In this document: positions 44,839 through 57,241 of the stretch, one piece after another
Numbering within the stretch: the stretch's first letter is position 1
Layout of the letters: every line of letters starts with the position of its first letter
Assembly: GCA_030407005.1 (NCBI GenBank)
Contig: JAUDYN010000001.1
Coordinates: 1,054,001-1,118,000, forward strand
Source: Desarmillaria ectypa
Lineage: Eukaryota; Basidiomycota; Agaricomycetes; Agaricales; Physalacriaceae
DNA: 64,000 bases
Direction of reading: 5' to 3'
Made by a program: the position numbers and the translations under genes
Notes under the pieces: model-generated
Seen by the model: the letters and a program-made list of their open reading frames with translations, nothing else
Database searches by the model: none
What the model was told of the DNA's origin: nothing

Positions 44839-47800
44839 TCAATCAAAGATATCCGTCGCATATCGTCCTTGCATGACCTGCTGGAATCTTTTTACGGCCT
44901 GGTCATGATCGAGTCCCTGTTGAGTTTCCAAAAATTCTTCCAACTTGTTCTTGATCCCCTTCGCAACTTGTTTAGAACCACAGGTAAAGAACTAAAGGAC
45001 ATCAGCATCGATCCTTTTGCTGAACCAGAAAGCATTGAACGAACCTTGGCACCAGCATGACAAGCTTCGAGAACCACTTTGCGATCATGCCACAAACGAC
45101 TGTATCGATGTCAATATAGGTGCGTGAGCACAGAAAGTAACAGCTTACTCTTGGACGTATCTACTATCCTCTGACAACACGGCCGCCCTCGAAAATGCGG
45201 GATGCAACTCGCCGACATCCAATTTCTCCCACTCCTTTAAATCACTCTCTTCATACAGATAGTCCACCTCTGCATTCCTGCAGCCATAGAACAAGAGAGC
45301 CTTCCCACATCTCTACCAGATACCTTTTGCATAGCTCTCTCTTGCATAAACCCACGCATCGGCGCAAGCCCAGAGCCGGCACAGAACATCACAATAGGTA
45401 CGGTCGGGTCTGAGGGTAGGCGAAACGCCGAGGAACAGTTCCTGACCGCCATCCGAACCTGTTCCCCAGGAATGAGACCAGAGAGGTAGTTCGGGGTGAC
45501 TCCAAGAAATGATCTCTCTCCGCCGGAACGCGAAGGAGAGTCGATGACACTCACGGTCAACGTGACACGCTGTGGGTTCCAGGGGGGGATGAGGAGATAG
45601 AGTACTGACGCACGCGCATAGGTGGAAGCATATGAAGAAAGGCCCCAAGGGAAAGTGATGCTGATGGGTATATCTCGAGGATATCGAGCACGCTAAGCCG
45701 TTTAGCTATCACCTCGTTGTGATAAGCGGCCTTTAGGCCTTATAGAGATGAAATGGTAGCATCGTCAGATGTAGCCGAGATGATACTTTCAATGTCTTTG
45801 TTTGTCGCCGGTTGCGAAAGCTCCACGTAGCCGCTCAGAACCTCAAATAATGCAACTGGCTTTCCAACGGGTAACGAAGTGGGACTTGTCGACGATATAA
45901 TAACCTGGACGTCATGAATGTTAGCATCGATCCAACATCGCTAGCTGATTCACGTACATGCTGCTCTTTCACAATACCAAAATGAGAGAGTACACGATTA
46001 ACATCTCGCGTCGGATTGTGGGGTAGGCTGGAATATAATATCGGTAGTGCTTAAAGGAGAAAGCCGACCCTAACTCACGTTGCCAAATAATCGCCAGCGT
46101 TGGTAGTTCATGCGTGATGGGAGTTCAAACTCCAAGTGTCTCTTCACGGGATGTCCCGCCAAAGTAATGATCTTGTTTTCTAGCAAACGACCCAATGCTG
46201 TATCGGGCTGACGCAGGCTCTCCGCTCTCTCTTCTCCGGCGTCAATGACCTTCACATCGATGACCGAAACGTCCGCGGCTCTCCTCGTGGTAGAATACTC
46301 CTACTTCCCTGATAAGAACATACTCGTAAGGGGGATTGGGATTCGTTACCTTGGACAAAGTCTTCCACAGTTTTCCTTGGTACTCATCGAAGACTTGAAA
46401 GAAATTTCCCAGGCTTGCGTCGCCCTCTCCTCGCTCAAGCAGTCGTCTGCCACCATGCTTCTCAATAAGTTCATCACATAGTTTCGGTATTTTTTGATAC
46501 GTCTGAACCCAGTCGGAGTTGCCGCATACAAATACCGCGAAGCTAACGTTTCGAAGCTCGTCTCCTTGAAGATTACTTAACCAGTCAACGACGCGAGTTG
46601 CATTATCCGCGGGTTCACCTTGTGCCAGTTAATAATGATGGCATAGAAGACGAGAAGCTAATAACCTTCGAAAGATGCGGTAACGATGACGATAGGGCCA
46701 TTAGTTGGTAATTGACCAGTAATCGAGTCTAGAGTTCCGATTTTGGCGGCGAAGCCTGAACAAACAGTTAGCATTCATCATTCATCGCCTCATTTAGCAC
46801 TGACTATACGTCGCAGCTTCGCTAGCAATCCTTTGGGCGAAGCCTTCTGATGTCCCTGTATTGGAACCATACAGAACATAAAGCGGGGCTTTACTATCTG
46901 CTGGTTCTGTGACGCGAGGATGGAGAGTGACGTCTGAACCATCATAGGCTCTCTTGATGCCAACGGCAGATACCGAAGAAATATGAGGTCCGCTCGTGCG
47001 TAGCTTCGCGCGTATCATAAGATCCTTGGGCTTGATGGTCAGAGACTGGCTTAGTTGAAGCGTATACGAAGGGTCAACCAAAGATAGATCGGACTTTTGA
47101 AGGATAGATGTGAGTACCAACATGACTTCCTGCCATGCGAAAGGACGCCCGATACATGCTCTCAAACCGAAACCAAACTATGAAGACACTTAGATAGGGA
47201 AACAAAATATAAAATGCGAAGCTGCTTACAGGCTGCCATGTATTAGGCTATTCATCCAAATGGTAAGCATATTAAAATGGAGCAACAAGCAGAGAATTAA
47301 CCGGCAAGGCTTCAAATTTCCCGTCCATCATTCTTTCTGGACAGAATTCTTCCGCCTGTCCAAAATGTTAGAAACAGTCAGAAAATCAAACAGAGATCTG
47401 TTCACTTACATCTTCTCCCCATACTTTGGGGTCTCTGTGCATAAGATAGGTTTGGATAATGAGGGAACTGCCAGCCTTGACGAAATATTTACCACCTCCC
47501 AGAGTAGTGTCTTCAATGGGTGCTGCTGTCCGCGTGGCCGCTGTTGGCCCTAAACGCAGTGACTCCCTCATCACAGCTTTGTTCAAAAGGATTGGTGACT
47601 CTCTTTGAGCAATATGATTTATGGCTTACCAACGAGATAAGGGAGTTTATCCAAATCTCCGACTTCCAAAGGGCGTCTTCCTAAGACCTCGTCAATCTCA
47701 GCTCGAAGCTTTCTCATTTTTTCCAGATTTTTGAGTAAGAAGTAGACCGTGAAGGCCATCATTCCTGTTGGGACATGATGAGACGACGTAAAGAGCACAG

Positions 47801-49161
47801 GACTGCTGCATTTACCCGACGATGTTTCATGTCCTGCAAGCGAGGTCAGCTAAATTACCTAGTCACGATCCATGAAGGAGCACACCGACCTGCAATCAAG
47901 AAAGTCAGAAGCTAAGGACTCGGTCAGCAAAAGCAGGCACTGCACAGGCCAATATAATCACCACACACATTGTGACCGATGTTTTCTTCGGAAAGTCCCT
48001 GACCGGTCTTGGGGTCCTTAGCATTCAGCATGAGGTCGAGCAAATCCTTCTTGTCGATAGGATTTTGCTTGCGATTAGCGATGACTGAGACGAGTTATAA
48101 CGGGACAGTAAGGATAGGAACGACATACGACATACTGGAGTTTGCCACTTCCCGCATGACCTGCTGGTCATTTTCATATTTAGCCGTCGCGGAATGCATC
48201 AGAGCTTGAACCAGATGAGGTCGCTTGGACCGGACAAAGCTTTCCTTCAAAAAGTCGACCATAGATTTGACAAAAGGCGGTTGGGTTTCCTGCATCGTAT
48301 AATATGAGCCGGGTAGTCGTAGTATGACTGTGGAGTCTTACAGTATAGAAAGAATTCAGTCTAGTCAGGATGTGAACAAGGATATGCATGCAATAGGTGG
48401 TAGACCGCACCAATAAGACATAGTACAATACGTGATTGTATCCAGTGCAACTCGAGTGAAATCAATGGCGGGGTCAATGACTCCATGAGGTCCAAAACTT
48501 TTAGGAACAGTAAGCAACCAAGGCAGGTTCATCCGAATAAAACGACCAACCGTTCCCACTAGATATGCAGACACCTTAGCCGATGATGATGACAGTACAC
48601 AAAGAAAAACAAACCTTCAGAAGTAGCTGTCCGCAAATGTCCTTCATGTCATCTAACATACCTCGCACAGACATCGTACCGAACGCAGGCATTAAGATAC
48701 AGTCTAGTAAAGGCAATCAGCATAGACATGACGGAAAAAGGACCTCTACTTACGAGCGACACCCCAATTTGACTCGTCACCGAAAGCCTGGAATATTTTG
48801 TCAGTCAACGATAACTTGAGCCAGATGCAGGAACACATTACAGTGAATAAACCATCGCCGATAAGGTTGCGGACTTCATACAAAGCGGGCGTGAAGTTCT
48901 TCTTAAACCTCTTTTCATCTGATATCTCGTTAGCTAGGGCATGCGAGTTGATACATGTCATTTTTCGTCCGCCTGTAGATGATAATGATCAGTACATCCA
49001 CCAACTAGAAGGTGGATATACCTACCCAAGAGATCGAGCTGGTAGATCTCGCCATATGTTTTGGCGAGAAGAATAAAGGACTGGATAGGTACATCTCTGT
49101 CCAAGTCGCGAGTATTTCCAAGGAAAGGAACTGTAGGCGGCTGGGGTATGGGAGTCGACAT
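44839..49161 (-). pseudogene. CYP505-type self-sufficient P450-reductase fusion, reductase half damaged
   Basis: Start MSTPIPQPPTVPFLGNTRDL at 49161; about 20 exons. The P450 half is complete: LTFLIAGHETSS (I-helix), MRESLRL (ExxR), and heme loop PFGFGLRACIGRPFA with the Cys ligand. The FMN domain reads LYVLYGSNTGTSEGFAQRI; the FAD/NADPH domain has DVKVIDAGEERAE, RQYSISSSP, MFCAGSGLAPMRGFMQERA, YVQD and the C-terminal GRYATDIFD ending at 44839. Such enzymes (P450foxy, P450BM3) hydroxylate fatty acids at subterminal carbons. Lesions, all in the reductase: a splice join near 46079 out of frame, TAA at 45742-45740, a frame change at the seven-C run (45582-45588), and a one-base loss near 45302. 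Confidence 0.8.
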
Positions 49162-50231
49162 TATAGCGTGCAGATTCAGCCGTAGGATTCATTTATACAG
49201 AGAGGAAAACCAATCAAATGACTTGCATTCACTGACAATGATGGTTGGTTGTTAACTGAAAGACCCTATAACGCAGTCAGGTGTTTGATACAGACCGGAA
49301 TAGCGACAAATCCTCTGGCTGATCGACGCATTTTCACCGCAGAATTCCCAAGTTTTCCGTTATGACGCCGTGTATGTGCGAAGTTAGACCCACACACTTC
49401 GCTGACCAACCAGGGTTGCTGACTTATTCCTCAAGAAAATGAGGTAACAATAGCGCATGTGGCGGTCATGCTGCAGATATTATTTGACTCACTATAGGAA
49501 AACATTTAACACAATAACGGTACTTGATTCCAGATGGTTTTGAGGTGCTTGTGATGATCCTATGATATATGATATGATTGTCCAGACCGATGTCGTGTAT
49601 GCGCTACGTTAGGTCCAAGAGGACAATTGTGAGACTGTATCTTACCATCTACGTTGTATAGTGATTGATGCCTTCTTATACGGTATTCAAGAGATGGGTG
49701 TATATATCTTGCTTCATGGTCCGGGCCCTGCTGAGAGTCTTATATCAACATTAATTCCTCTGTTAACGTTAACGTTGACCGGTATCACGATAAGAGCCTT
49801 GTTCTCCATTTAATCGCTTGCTAAATGCGGATCCAGAGGCTTCCTAAGACATTCCATCGTGATGACTGTTAACGTAGGGCTACCGTTGAGAGCATTTTTG
49901 AGAAGTTATTCAAAGCCAGAATATACCTGGTCCGTTCTCCTTCCTTCGTCTAGAGTTGTTTAATCCATATTTATATTTCTTCACCATGTTTCCTTACACC
50001 CGCCTGAATAGCGTGCAAGGATGGCTTTGAAAACGATATTATTACTCGTGGTGGAAGAGAAGTTGGTTCAAGTTGTTTGTTTGTACCACCGACCGGGCCG
50101 CCAAGCCGACTCTCCTTCGTTGTATTGAGCACCCACGCTGACCAATCATCAGTGCTGAAGAAACTTCTCTGGGCAATATTGCTTCAGAAATACGAAAACA
50201 ACAGATCAACTTCATCTCCACAAGCTACGAG
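49162..50231. other. Intergenic, promoter side of the P450 gene
   Basis: About 1.07 kb between two minus-strand genes; nothing coding recognised. Contains a short tandem gttaac/gttaacg near 49758-49775. Confidence 0.45.
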
Positions 50232-51168
50232 CTAGTCTTTAAATCTATCTCCCTCAGCCTCGACGTCTTTCAACTCCTCCCCGAACACCAATTTTACTGC
50301 CTGTTCCACCAGAATCTCTCCGGACATTTCCACCACTTCCTCATAGTAGTTGTTATTGCAATCATCATAGTCATCGTAGCTGTAGATATATTGGTAGTTG
50401 TCTGAATATCCATATCGGCGCGCGTGATTGCGATACAAATGCTTGTTGTCCCTCTTCCAGAGTGACTCTCTCGCATGGTGAATGAGAAGTGCCGTATCCA
50501 ACCCAATCTTCTCCGCCTCCTCTAAGGAGACCACTCCTTCACGTTTTGCTAGATCCACGTATCCAGAAGAAATCCAATGCGCGACTGAATACTTTCGGCC
50601 GAGAAGGATTCGGTCTGCCGGAGATACGCGGCACAGAAGTGGTGTCAAATGCACAATGGCGTTGCTCCTCATGTCCACCATCCGCCACAGACTGGATAGC
50701 CTGAGAATGGAAATCCAGCCATTAATGGATAGTTCAGGCGGCTTCACTGTATCTCTATAAACTCTCTGTGAGTACGCTTCGGATCAAACTCGGATGATAG
50801 CAAGGCTTGCCTGGGGTAAAGAACTTGGAGGAGCCATTCAAAGTCGATTTTACTGATATTTGACAACTTGATGGGTGAATCGTCGCTGGAGCCCTCGGCT
50901 TCGTTGCTGCCTTGCGGCAGAGAGAGCATTGAATCGAAGATTTCCGATTTTCCCACCAATTGGTATTTTGGTATTCGAAAGAGGGTGTCTTCGATCTACA
51001 TTGAGACGGGATGGATAGGATTATCAACATCGTACGCCTTGATGAACTGACCTGGAGAACGATGGTATCCCAGTAGTAGTCCTGGCTACGACATGGCGAT
51101 GAGGCCATCGGTAATAGAGTCAGTGGGTCTGCGAGGGTCTGGTATGAGTCAGGTACTTCAGAAGACAT
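50232..51168 (-). CDS. BTB/POZ domain protein, tandem copy 1
   Basis: Start at 51168 (MSSEVPDSYQTLADPLTLLP). After a short intron exon 2 reads DTLFRIPKYQLVGKSEIFDSMLSLPQG and then DSPIKLSNISKIDFEWLLQVLYP, the BTB fold of mushroom proteins. Exon 3 (LSSLWRMVDMRSNAIVHL, ADRILLGRKYSVAHWISSGYVDL, EEAEKIGLDTAL) is the usual C-terminal helical part. Its tail has an unusual Tyr/Asp/Asn-rich run (NYQYIYSYDDYDDCNNNYY). The second intron seems to begin with GC (50810 to 50748) instead of GT. Probably a Cullin-3 type adaptor or scaffold; target unknown. Confidence 0.75.
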
Positions 51169-51564
51169 GATGGAGGGGTGTGTCGAGTTCTAGTGACTCC
51201 TTCAGTTTATATCGATGTCACATCTAGTGTCCGATTGAGTTGCGATACTTACCACGACATCATAACGAGGCTGGCGGCAAACCTTGGCACCAGTGCTGTT
51301 TCGAAACGTTTGAGGACAAGTGCTTGCATTATTACCACCGAGTGCAGCGAAGATACAGCGAGAAGCTGTCTTCACAATCTGTGACTAGCGTCCGGTCCTT
51401 TCCTTGAACTTATTGAGTAACCCGAGATTGGTTTGAGCCTCGGCATCACGTATGGAATCGCATTACCTTTCCCAGCGGATAATCCAGTTTTTTCATGCAC
51501 AAATCGGATTCCCCTCCGACTCGGATACTGAAGACAGTATTCATTACCTATCTCGCAATACAAG
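51169..51564. other. Spacer between tandem BTB genes
   Basis: 396 bp without a coding signal; 3' flank of copy 2 and promoter of copy 1. Confidence 0.5.
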
Positions 51565-52416
51565 CTACTCGTTGAACAAAGCCCCATCAGCTTCAACCTC
51601 CTCCAACTCCTTCTTGAACGTCTTCTCTATCACGATCTTCACCTTGTCTCGGTCAAATGATGGTTCATTGGAGTTACCCTGATAGTAATGGCGATTATTT
51701 GACCGCTCAACCTGGTAGGCGGGTGTGAGAAATATTTCCCGCACACGCTGAATCTGATGTGCCGTGTCCAAACCAATCTTTTCCGCCTCCTCCTGGGATA
51801 TCAGCTCTACGCGGTGCACTAGGTCCACGAATCCGGAAGAAAGCCACTGAGCCACTGAGTACTTTCTGCCAAGGACGACTCGATCCACCGGATCTATCTT
51901 CCATAGAAGTGTCGTCAAACGGGAAATGGCGATGTTTCGCGTATCTGCCAACCGCCATAGGCTAGATAGCTTGACAACCGACAACCATCCATCCGTAGAT
52001 AGACGTGGTTGTTTCTGCGCGTCTCTGTCACCTTTCTGTCAGCACATTTCGCGGTTAACCAAAGAGTTTTGTTACTCACATTGGATGGAGGACCTGAAGA
52101 AGTCGTTCAAACTCGACTTTACTGATACCCAAGAGCTTGATGGGACGGTCATCACTGACACCCTCTGGTTTATTATTCCCTTGCGGCATAGACAGCATCG
52201 ACATGAAGACCTCCGATTTTCCCATCAAGTGGTGCTTCGGAAACCGAAAGAGGGTGTCTTCGACCTGTGAACGAGATGCGTGAGACTTTTATCATGCGTT
52301 CAGAGATGCGGACTTACCTGTACAACGATGCTTTCCCAGTAATAGCTCTCGCTGCGACTGGGCGATTGGGACATTGGCTTTACATCTAGAGACTCTTCAA
52401 GGCGCTCGTATCCCAT
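51565..52416 (-). CDS. BTB/POZ domain protein, tandem copy 2
   Basis: Start at 52416 (MGYERLEESLDVKPMSQSPS). Exon 2: DTLFRFPKHHLMGKSEVFMSMLSMPQG, DRPIKLLGISKVEFERLLQVLHP; exon 3: LSSLWRLADTRNIAISRL, VDRVVLGRKYSVAQWLSSGFVDL and EEAEKIGLDTAHQI. It is the clear paralogue of the gene at 50232-51168, same strand and exon layout, with the Tyr-rich tail replaced by a longer charged end (KVKIVIEKTFKKELEEVEAD). The second intron begins with normal GTGAGT. A local tandem duplication followed by divergence. Confidence 0.78.
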
Positions 52417-53037
52417 GGCTGAGGGTCTGCAGAATAGACGCAACCTCCTAGAAGATCATGAGGCATTATATAGCTGTTTACGGCCCACAGTTCGGCTTCT
52501 ATTGATGCAAGGTTTCCACCTTAAATCCATGAAAGTTAGAACATGAACGAGCCCTGCAAAGCTTGCAGAACCCTATTATAGACGTTTCGAAAAACCTTGT
52601 CCATGGTGCCAAACAAGGCCTTGTAAAATAAACAGATACGAAAAATACTGAAAAATATAATGTATCCGCTACTGTGCTATCTTGAGGTACTATAAACTGG
52701 TGAACTTTCTTCTATCCACCTTTTCCTTTGTCTGGCATGTCATCCGAGGGCACGGATGATGACCACCGGTGCAGGGCTCTGATGGGAAAACCGGGCCCGA
52801 ATCAGTTGCTTCTCATCACGGTGATGACGATGGTAAGACCTTGTAATTCAAATAATTAGTAATTGCCCTATGAGCGTGAAAGTGTTTACATAATTCACCC
52901 CACATCCAGATGCCGGAATAAGCCTTTTTCATCGAGACAGATAGCCTATATACATCACTGACACTGTCAGTCCGAGGATACAGTATCGCAGCCATGTCGA
53001 GCAGCTGTGCTTTGAGGTTAATGAAAGCACCGCGAAA
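52417..53037. other. Intergenic, nothing recognised
   Basis: Divergent gap between BTB copy 2 and the F-box-like remnant. Confidence 0.45.
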
Positions 53038-54196
53038 ATGAACGTTGATAGGCGTTGGTCATGGGAGAGAAAAAGGAGATCGTCTGTATCACCAGGCTTG
53101 ATCTCTACCACTATGTCGACCGGGGATCTGGTACGTGTTCCTACTTCATCGAGTATTCAGTACTTATATCATCTTTTAATGACAGAACCTGCTGCTAGTA
53201 TACATAGATTGCCTCCAGAGCCACCTGGAGAAATCTTCTTGCAGACCGCCAAGGGTGGTGTAACTTACGACATGGCCGATATCACTGAAATGCTACAGAA
53301 TTACCTCGATGGCAAGATGCGGCATTCACATTGCGCGTGGTTCCCTGGCGAACAACGTTTCCGCCGCTTGACCTCTCCTTTCTCAAAAGCTTCTCTATCA
53401 CCGATTCCCCTAGCTTTGAACCTGTTACGGGGACCGAAATTCTCGCCAGCATTCTTGATACCGTGCCAAGGCTTCGAACCATCTGGTTATATATACTTGC
53501 AATGATTCATCTCCCTCGGCAGCTTACGGAATTGTACGCGGGTTTTACAGGTGTGCAAAATCTACTGCATCTCTTAAAGGGGTATTCAGAGCGAGAGTGT
53601 CAACAGCTTTAACCCACACCTCTGTTCTCTCGCTATGCATTGATTCTATGCTCCTATATAATCTTGTCTCGTTTTCTTCGTGCTGTCAACTCCAACCTCT
53701 CTAGTTCGATGTCAAGAAGATCCACCATGCAGGTCTCACGGATTTCCTCTCAGAGCAACGCCATCTCGTTCACCTCATAATAGACTTGGATTACTAGGAA
53801 TATGACTATGTCAGCTACCGTATTGACATGCAAAAGGTTTCCGTAGCATCCTTCTTCCAAACATTATCCTCGCCGCTTCCGATGCTTGAAGCCCTATCGT
53901 TTTACTCTGCATGTGATTTGCACAACGTCATTGCGATGGTTCAACGTCGAAAAGAAACTGGAGTCATAGCATTGCAGCACTTTATCCTGCGCCTGGGCAA
54001 GTGCGACCTTGGATCAGAATCCGAGTGTATCACAAAACTTTGGGCGTTTGTGGACGAAGGCCTTGACCTCAGCCTTCAGGATATGGTGCATTCCACGTTC
54101 TCCATCAAAGACATAGTTTCTCGGCACGAACGTCACTTTAGCGGTACCACCTCCAATAGTGAAGTTACATTTGTATTTAGAGATGAGGAACGGTGA
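53038..54196 (+). pseudogene. Degenerate F-box gene
   Basis: SIHRLPPEPPGEIFLQTAKGG near 53200 is the start of an F-box, but it has Pro for the usual Leu (LPPELLGEIF), and the following VCxxWRxxALxTPxLW half is missing. Leucine-rich pieces continue in a second frame (LDLSFLKSFSITDSPSFEPV, 53331-53612) and a third (53828-54196, LPMLEALSFYSACDL). The frames do not join by obvious introns, so the copy seems broken. Confidence 0.5.
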
Positions 54197-54641
54197 GACT
54201 AGAATGCGAGAGCGGGAGCAATTTGAACTTTCTTCATATACCCTTGTATGTCTTCCTTTGATGTGGAAACATTACACTACTGACTTTGCGACTGGCGTAG
54301 TTTTCATCAGTAGTTTGCCATACCTGTTCTATGGGCGATACTTCAAATGATAACCATGGTCCATGAATATCAATCAGAGATAGCTCAGACGTTTCTTCAT
54401 GGATTCACCCGCTTGGTTGAGGTTATAGAGAAGCACTCTGTTTAGAGCTGCTGTCTGTCTGCTGACCTATACTTGATATGGACTAGCTCGAGCAGTTTCT
54501 CAAGCACAGAAGTAGAGCATAGAAAGATGGGCGGTACCTGAAGTTGCATTTGGTGGTAGGCTCTAGCTATTGAATCGTCATACGCCGACGCTGACCGTGT
54601 TTTAGAACTCTGCTAAAAACAAGCAAAGAGGTAACGTATGA
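54197..54641. other. Intergenic between convergent genes
   Basis: No coding signal recognised apart from a short frame at 54159-54350. Confidence 0.45.
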
Positions 54642-55703
54642 TTAAAGAGATAATTTGGCTAGTTCTGAAGGATCCATAGTATAGCTCTCTGTATCTTCTG
54701 AAGGGAACGCACGCTCTCGGACGGCCTGAGCATAATCCTGCACACCCTTATCCCTGTGGGTCTTCAGATCGGCAAAACGACGGACAAACTTCGCCTTATG
54801 GCCGCACCAGGTACCCATAATGTCGTCCCATACGAGCACCTAGTCCACCATCAGCTAAGGAAGAAAAGCATGTGTATACGTGCATACCTGACCGCTCGTC
54901 CAGGGACCCGCGCCAATACCGATCGTAGGTATCTGCAGTTTCTCCGTTACATGCTTCCCAAGTTCCTTCGGGACCCCCTCAACTACGACGGCAAACGCGC
55001 CGGCGTCTTCCAGAGCCAAGGCATCGTTAATCAGGCGCTTCGCACCCACGGCACTCCTCCCTTGCACTTTGTACCCGGACATGGTTAAGTGTCTTTGGGG
55101 CAAAAGCCCTACATGTGCCATAACGGGGATGCCGATACGCGTGAGTTGTCTTACAATGGGCACGATCTCTTCGCCGCCTTCAAGTTTGACCGCCTCGACC
55201 TGGGCTTCGCGGATCAGACGGATGGCGTTCTCCGCAGCATTGTCTATGGAAATATGGTACGACCCGAATGGCATATCCGCGACTAGTAATGGGTGGGTGG
55301 TTCCGCGAGCAACTGCTCGGGCATGGTGAATCATTTCCGACAGGGTAAGCTGTGTTGTCGAGGTATACCCCAGGCATACCTGGGCTAGAGAGTCACCGAC
55401 GAGGGTAACGTCAATAAGCGTATTAGAAGAAGCAGAGACTGCGGTGGGATAATCATAAGCCGTGAGCATCGTAATTGGTATGTTTGCGCTTTTGAGTGTT
55501 TGCAAGGTCTGAATTGTCACTTTTTTCCTAGGGTGATCTGAGATCATAGTGAGGATAGTGTAGATGCGTGAACAAAGAACACAGGGAGACGTACTCTTCA
55601 CCTTGTCGTCCGACTCTGCTGGTCGAACGCTCATGCACCGTCTTTGTATCCGTCCGAGCGCCCTTTGCGCCGGTCTGTGAAAAGTCCATAAAGAGAGAGA
55701 CAT
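54642..55703 (-). CDS. panB: Ketopantoate hydroxymethyltransferase
   Basis: Start at 55703. The N-terminus MSLSLWTFHRPAQRALGRIQ is basic and acid-free, a likely mitochondrial targeting peptide. A 54-nt intron follows KVK, then the TIM-barrel enzyme: KKVTIQTLQTLK, ITMLTAYDYPTAVSAS, VTLVGDSLAQVCLGY (metal-binding Asp), LLVADMPFGSY, AVKLEGGEEIVP, MAHVGLLPQ, and FAVVVEGVPKELG with the catalytic Glu, IPTIGIGAG. A second intron (54841-54890) joins VLVWDDIMGTW and the C-terminal segment. It adds a hydroxymethyl group from methylene-tetrahydrofolate to ketoisovalerate, the first step of pantothenate synthesis. The gene is complete and should be under strong constraint. Confidence 0.92.
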
Positions 55704-55942
55704 GTAGACGCAGCAATCGATTAAATAATGAAAGGGTAAGATTATAAAGGACTCCGGTATATCAGGCCATCGTTTGTGTGGTGGTAAGAGGACAACGGAT
55801 CATGATGATTCCGACTCCCGAAACCCCTGGAAACGTGAAAACGAAAAATGAAAAACCTAGAAACCACCGGACACGTGATCGGCGCGTCAATGTCACGAGT
55901 CACAATGGTCACAGTTTGAATATTTCTTGACTTAATACCACC

Positions 55943-57086
55943 ATGTCTCGCTCACTCAGAACACGCTCTATTCTCTTACAACAACCTAGCGACACTACAG
56001 CGGACTTGAAGTTGGATTCTAAGTCATGCAAGGACCAACCCCTACAAAATATCGGCTCTAATGCCGTTCGTCCGAAACGCAGAGGAAGAGCACCAATTGG
56101 AGCACTGGGAGAAAAGCTAAAATTGAAGGCCAGAGCTCTCAGTCCACTACCACCTTCCTCCCCAACGTGCTCTTTGTCTCCGAGATTGGAAGCAGGGCCA
56201 GAATCAGACTCTTTGCCTATCGCCACCTCTGACGACTTTCACGAATTCACGACACAGAACACGCATTTTGGATATAAGGTGGAGGATCAGGACCAGGGTC
56301 GTCATTTAGATTTCTCCCCCCGGTGTTATAGTGAGCAGGAAGTCATGTTCGAATCACCTCCAACGGATCGCAAAAGTGGGAGTGATCCTTTCGGGTTCTT
56401 TGCCGTTGAGCAAACGCTCAAGGCGGAAAGGCAGGAACAATCACTACCCCGTCCCATGCTGGACTATAATGAACATGCGCCTTTCACGCTCCTTCGACAG
56501 AAGCTTTATTCGGCGGCTGTATCGGATGCACCCAGAACATCTGGATCATTGCCACGCACACCATCACCCGCCAAAGCCGATGCTTCGGGAAGCCGCAAAC
56601 GGAAATCGTCCGACGACTCTGATGCGGAATTTTTGCAAATTCAAGAAGAGCTGGTGAATGATGACGACGAGGGTTGTCAAAGCGAGGAGGTTAGGGCGCA
56701 AGAAGGAAAGCAAAGGCAGAATAAGTCCCGGGAGAGCATCAATCCGGATAAATTAGCAAAAGAATGGAAGGCATCGTTACCGAAAAGACGCGTCCGTCGA
56801 CATACTCAGCGTGGTCAGAAGGAGGACCCGGATAAAGAAGAGGGTGTCAGGAGGGCAATGGGGAGGCGGCGAACAAAGCTGGGGTCGAAGTCGAAGACGA
56901 GACCAAAGAAGGGGGAGCATGAGGCAGTTAATGTTGATGTTGACGAGGTTAGTCAACGTTCGTTACTGGTTACTCCATATTTATATCTATTTGCAGAAGT
57001 TCGTTGAGGAACGCAAGATGCGTTTGGAATTCTTCAAGAAGTTGGAAGCCTACGAAATTCACAAGGAAAATGTTTATATCATTTGA
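55943..57086 (+). CDS. Basic, disordered nuclear-type protein
   Basis: Two exons (55943-56947 and 56997-57086, 49-nt intron) give 364 residues. The N-terminus is basic (MSRSLRTRSILLQQ, RPKRRGRAPIGALGEKLKLK). The middle has DPFGFFAVEQTLKAERQ, a likely short conserved motif, and the C-terminal half is a mix of acidic and strongly basic runs (KRRVRRHTQRGQK, MGRRRTKLGSKSKTRPKK). The last exon is a short amphipathic helix (FVEERKMRLEFFKKLEAY). It is probably chromatin- or DNA-associated, but I do not recognise a named family. The 3' ends of this gene and the next converge. Confidence 0.65.
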
Positions 57087-57241
57087 TTTTTGAATACAGA
57101 GCGGTCAGCTCATCGTTGGTCCTGCGTTTTCGGTGCCTAACTGAAGCAAAACAGGTGTGAGAAGCATGCATAATACTTTTGATGATTAAACTGGGTGTAC
57201 GATCTCTAATGACCTGCATATGTATATCCATTGGTTCTCTA

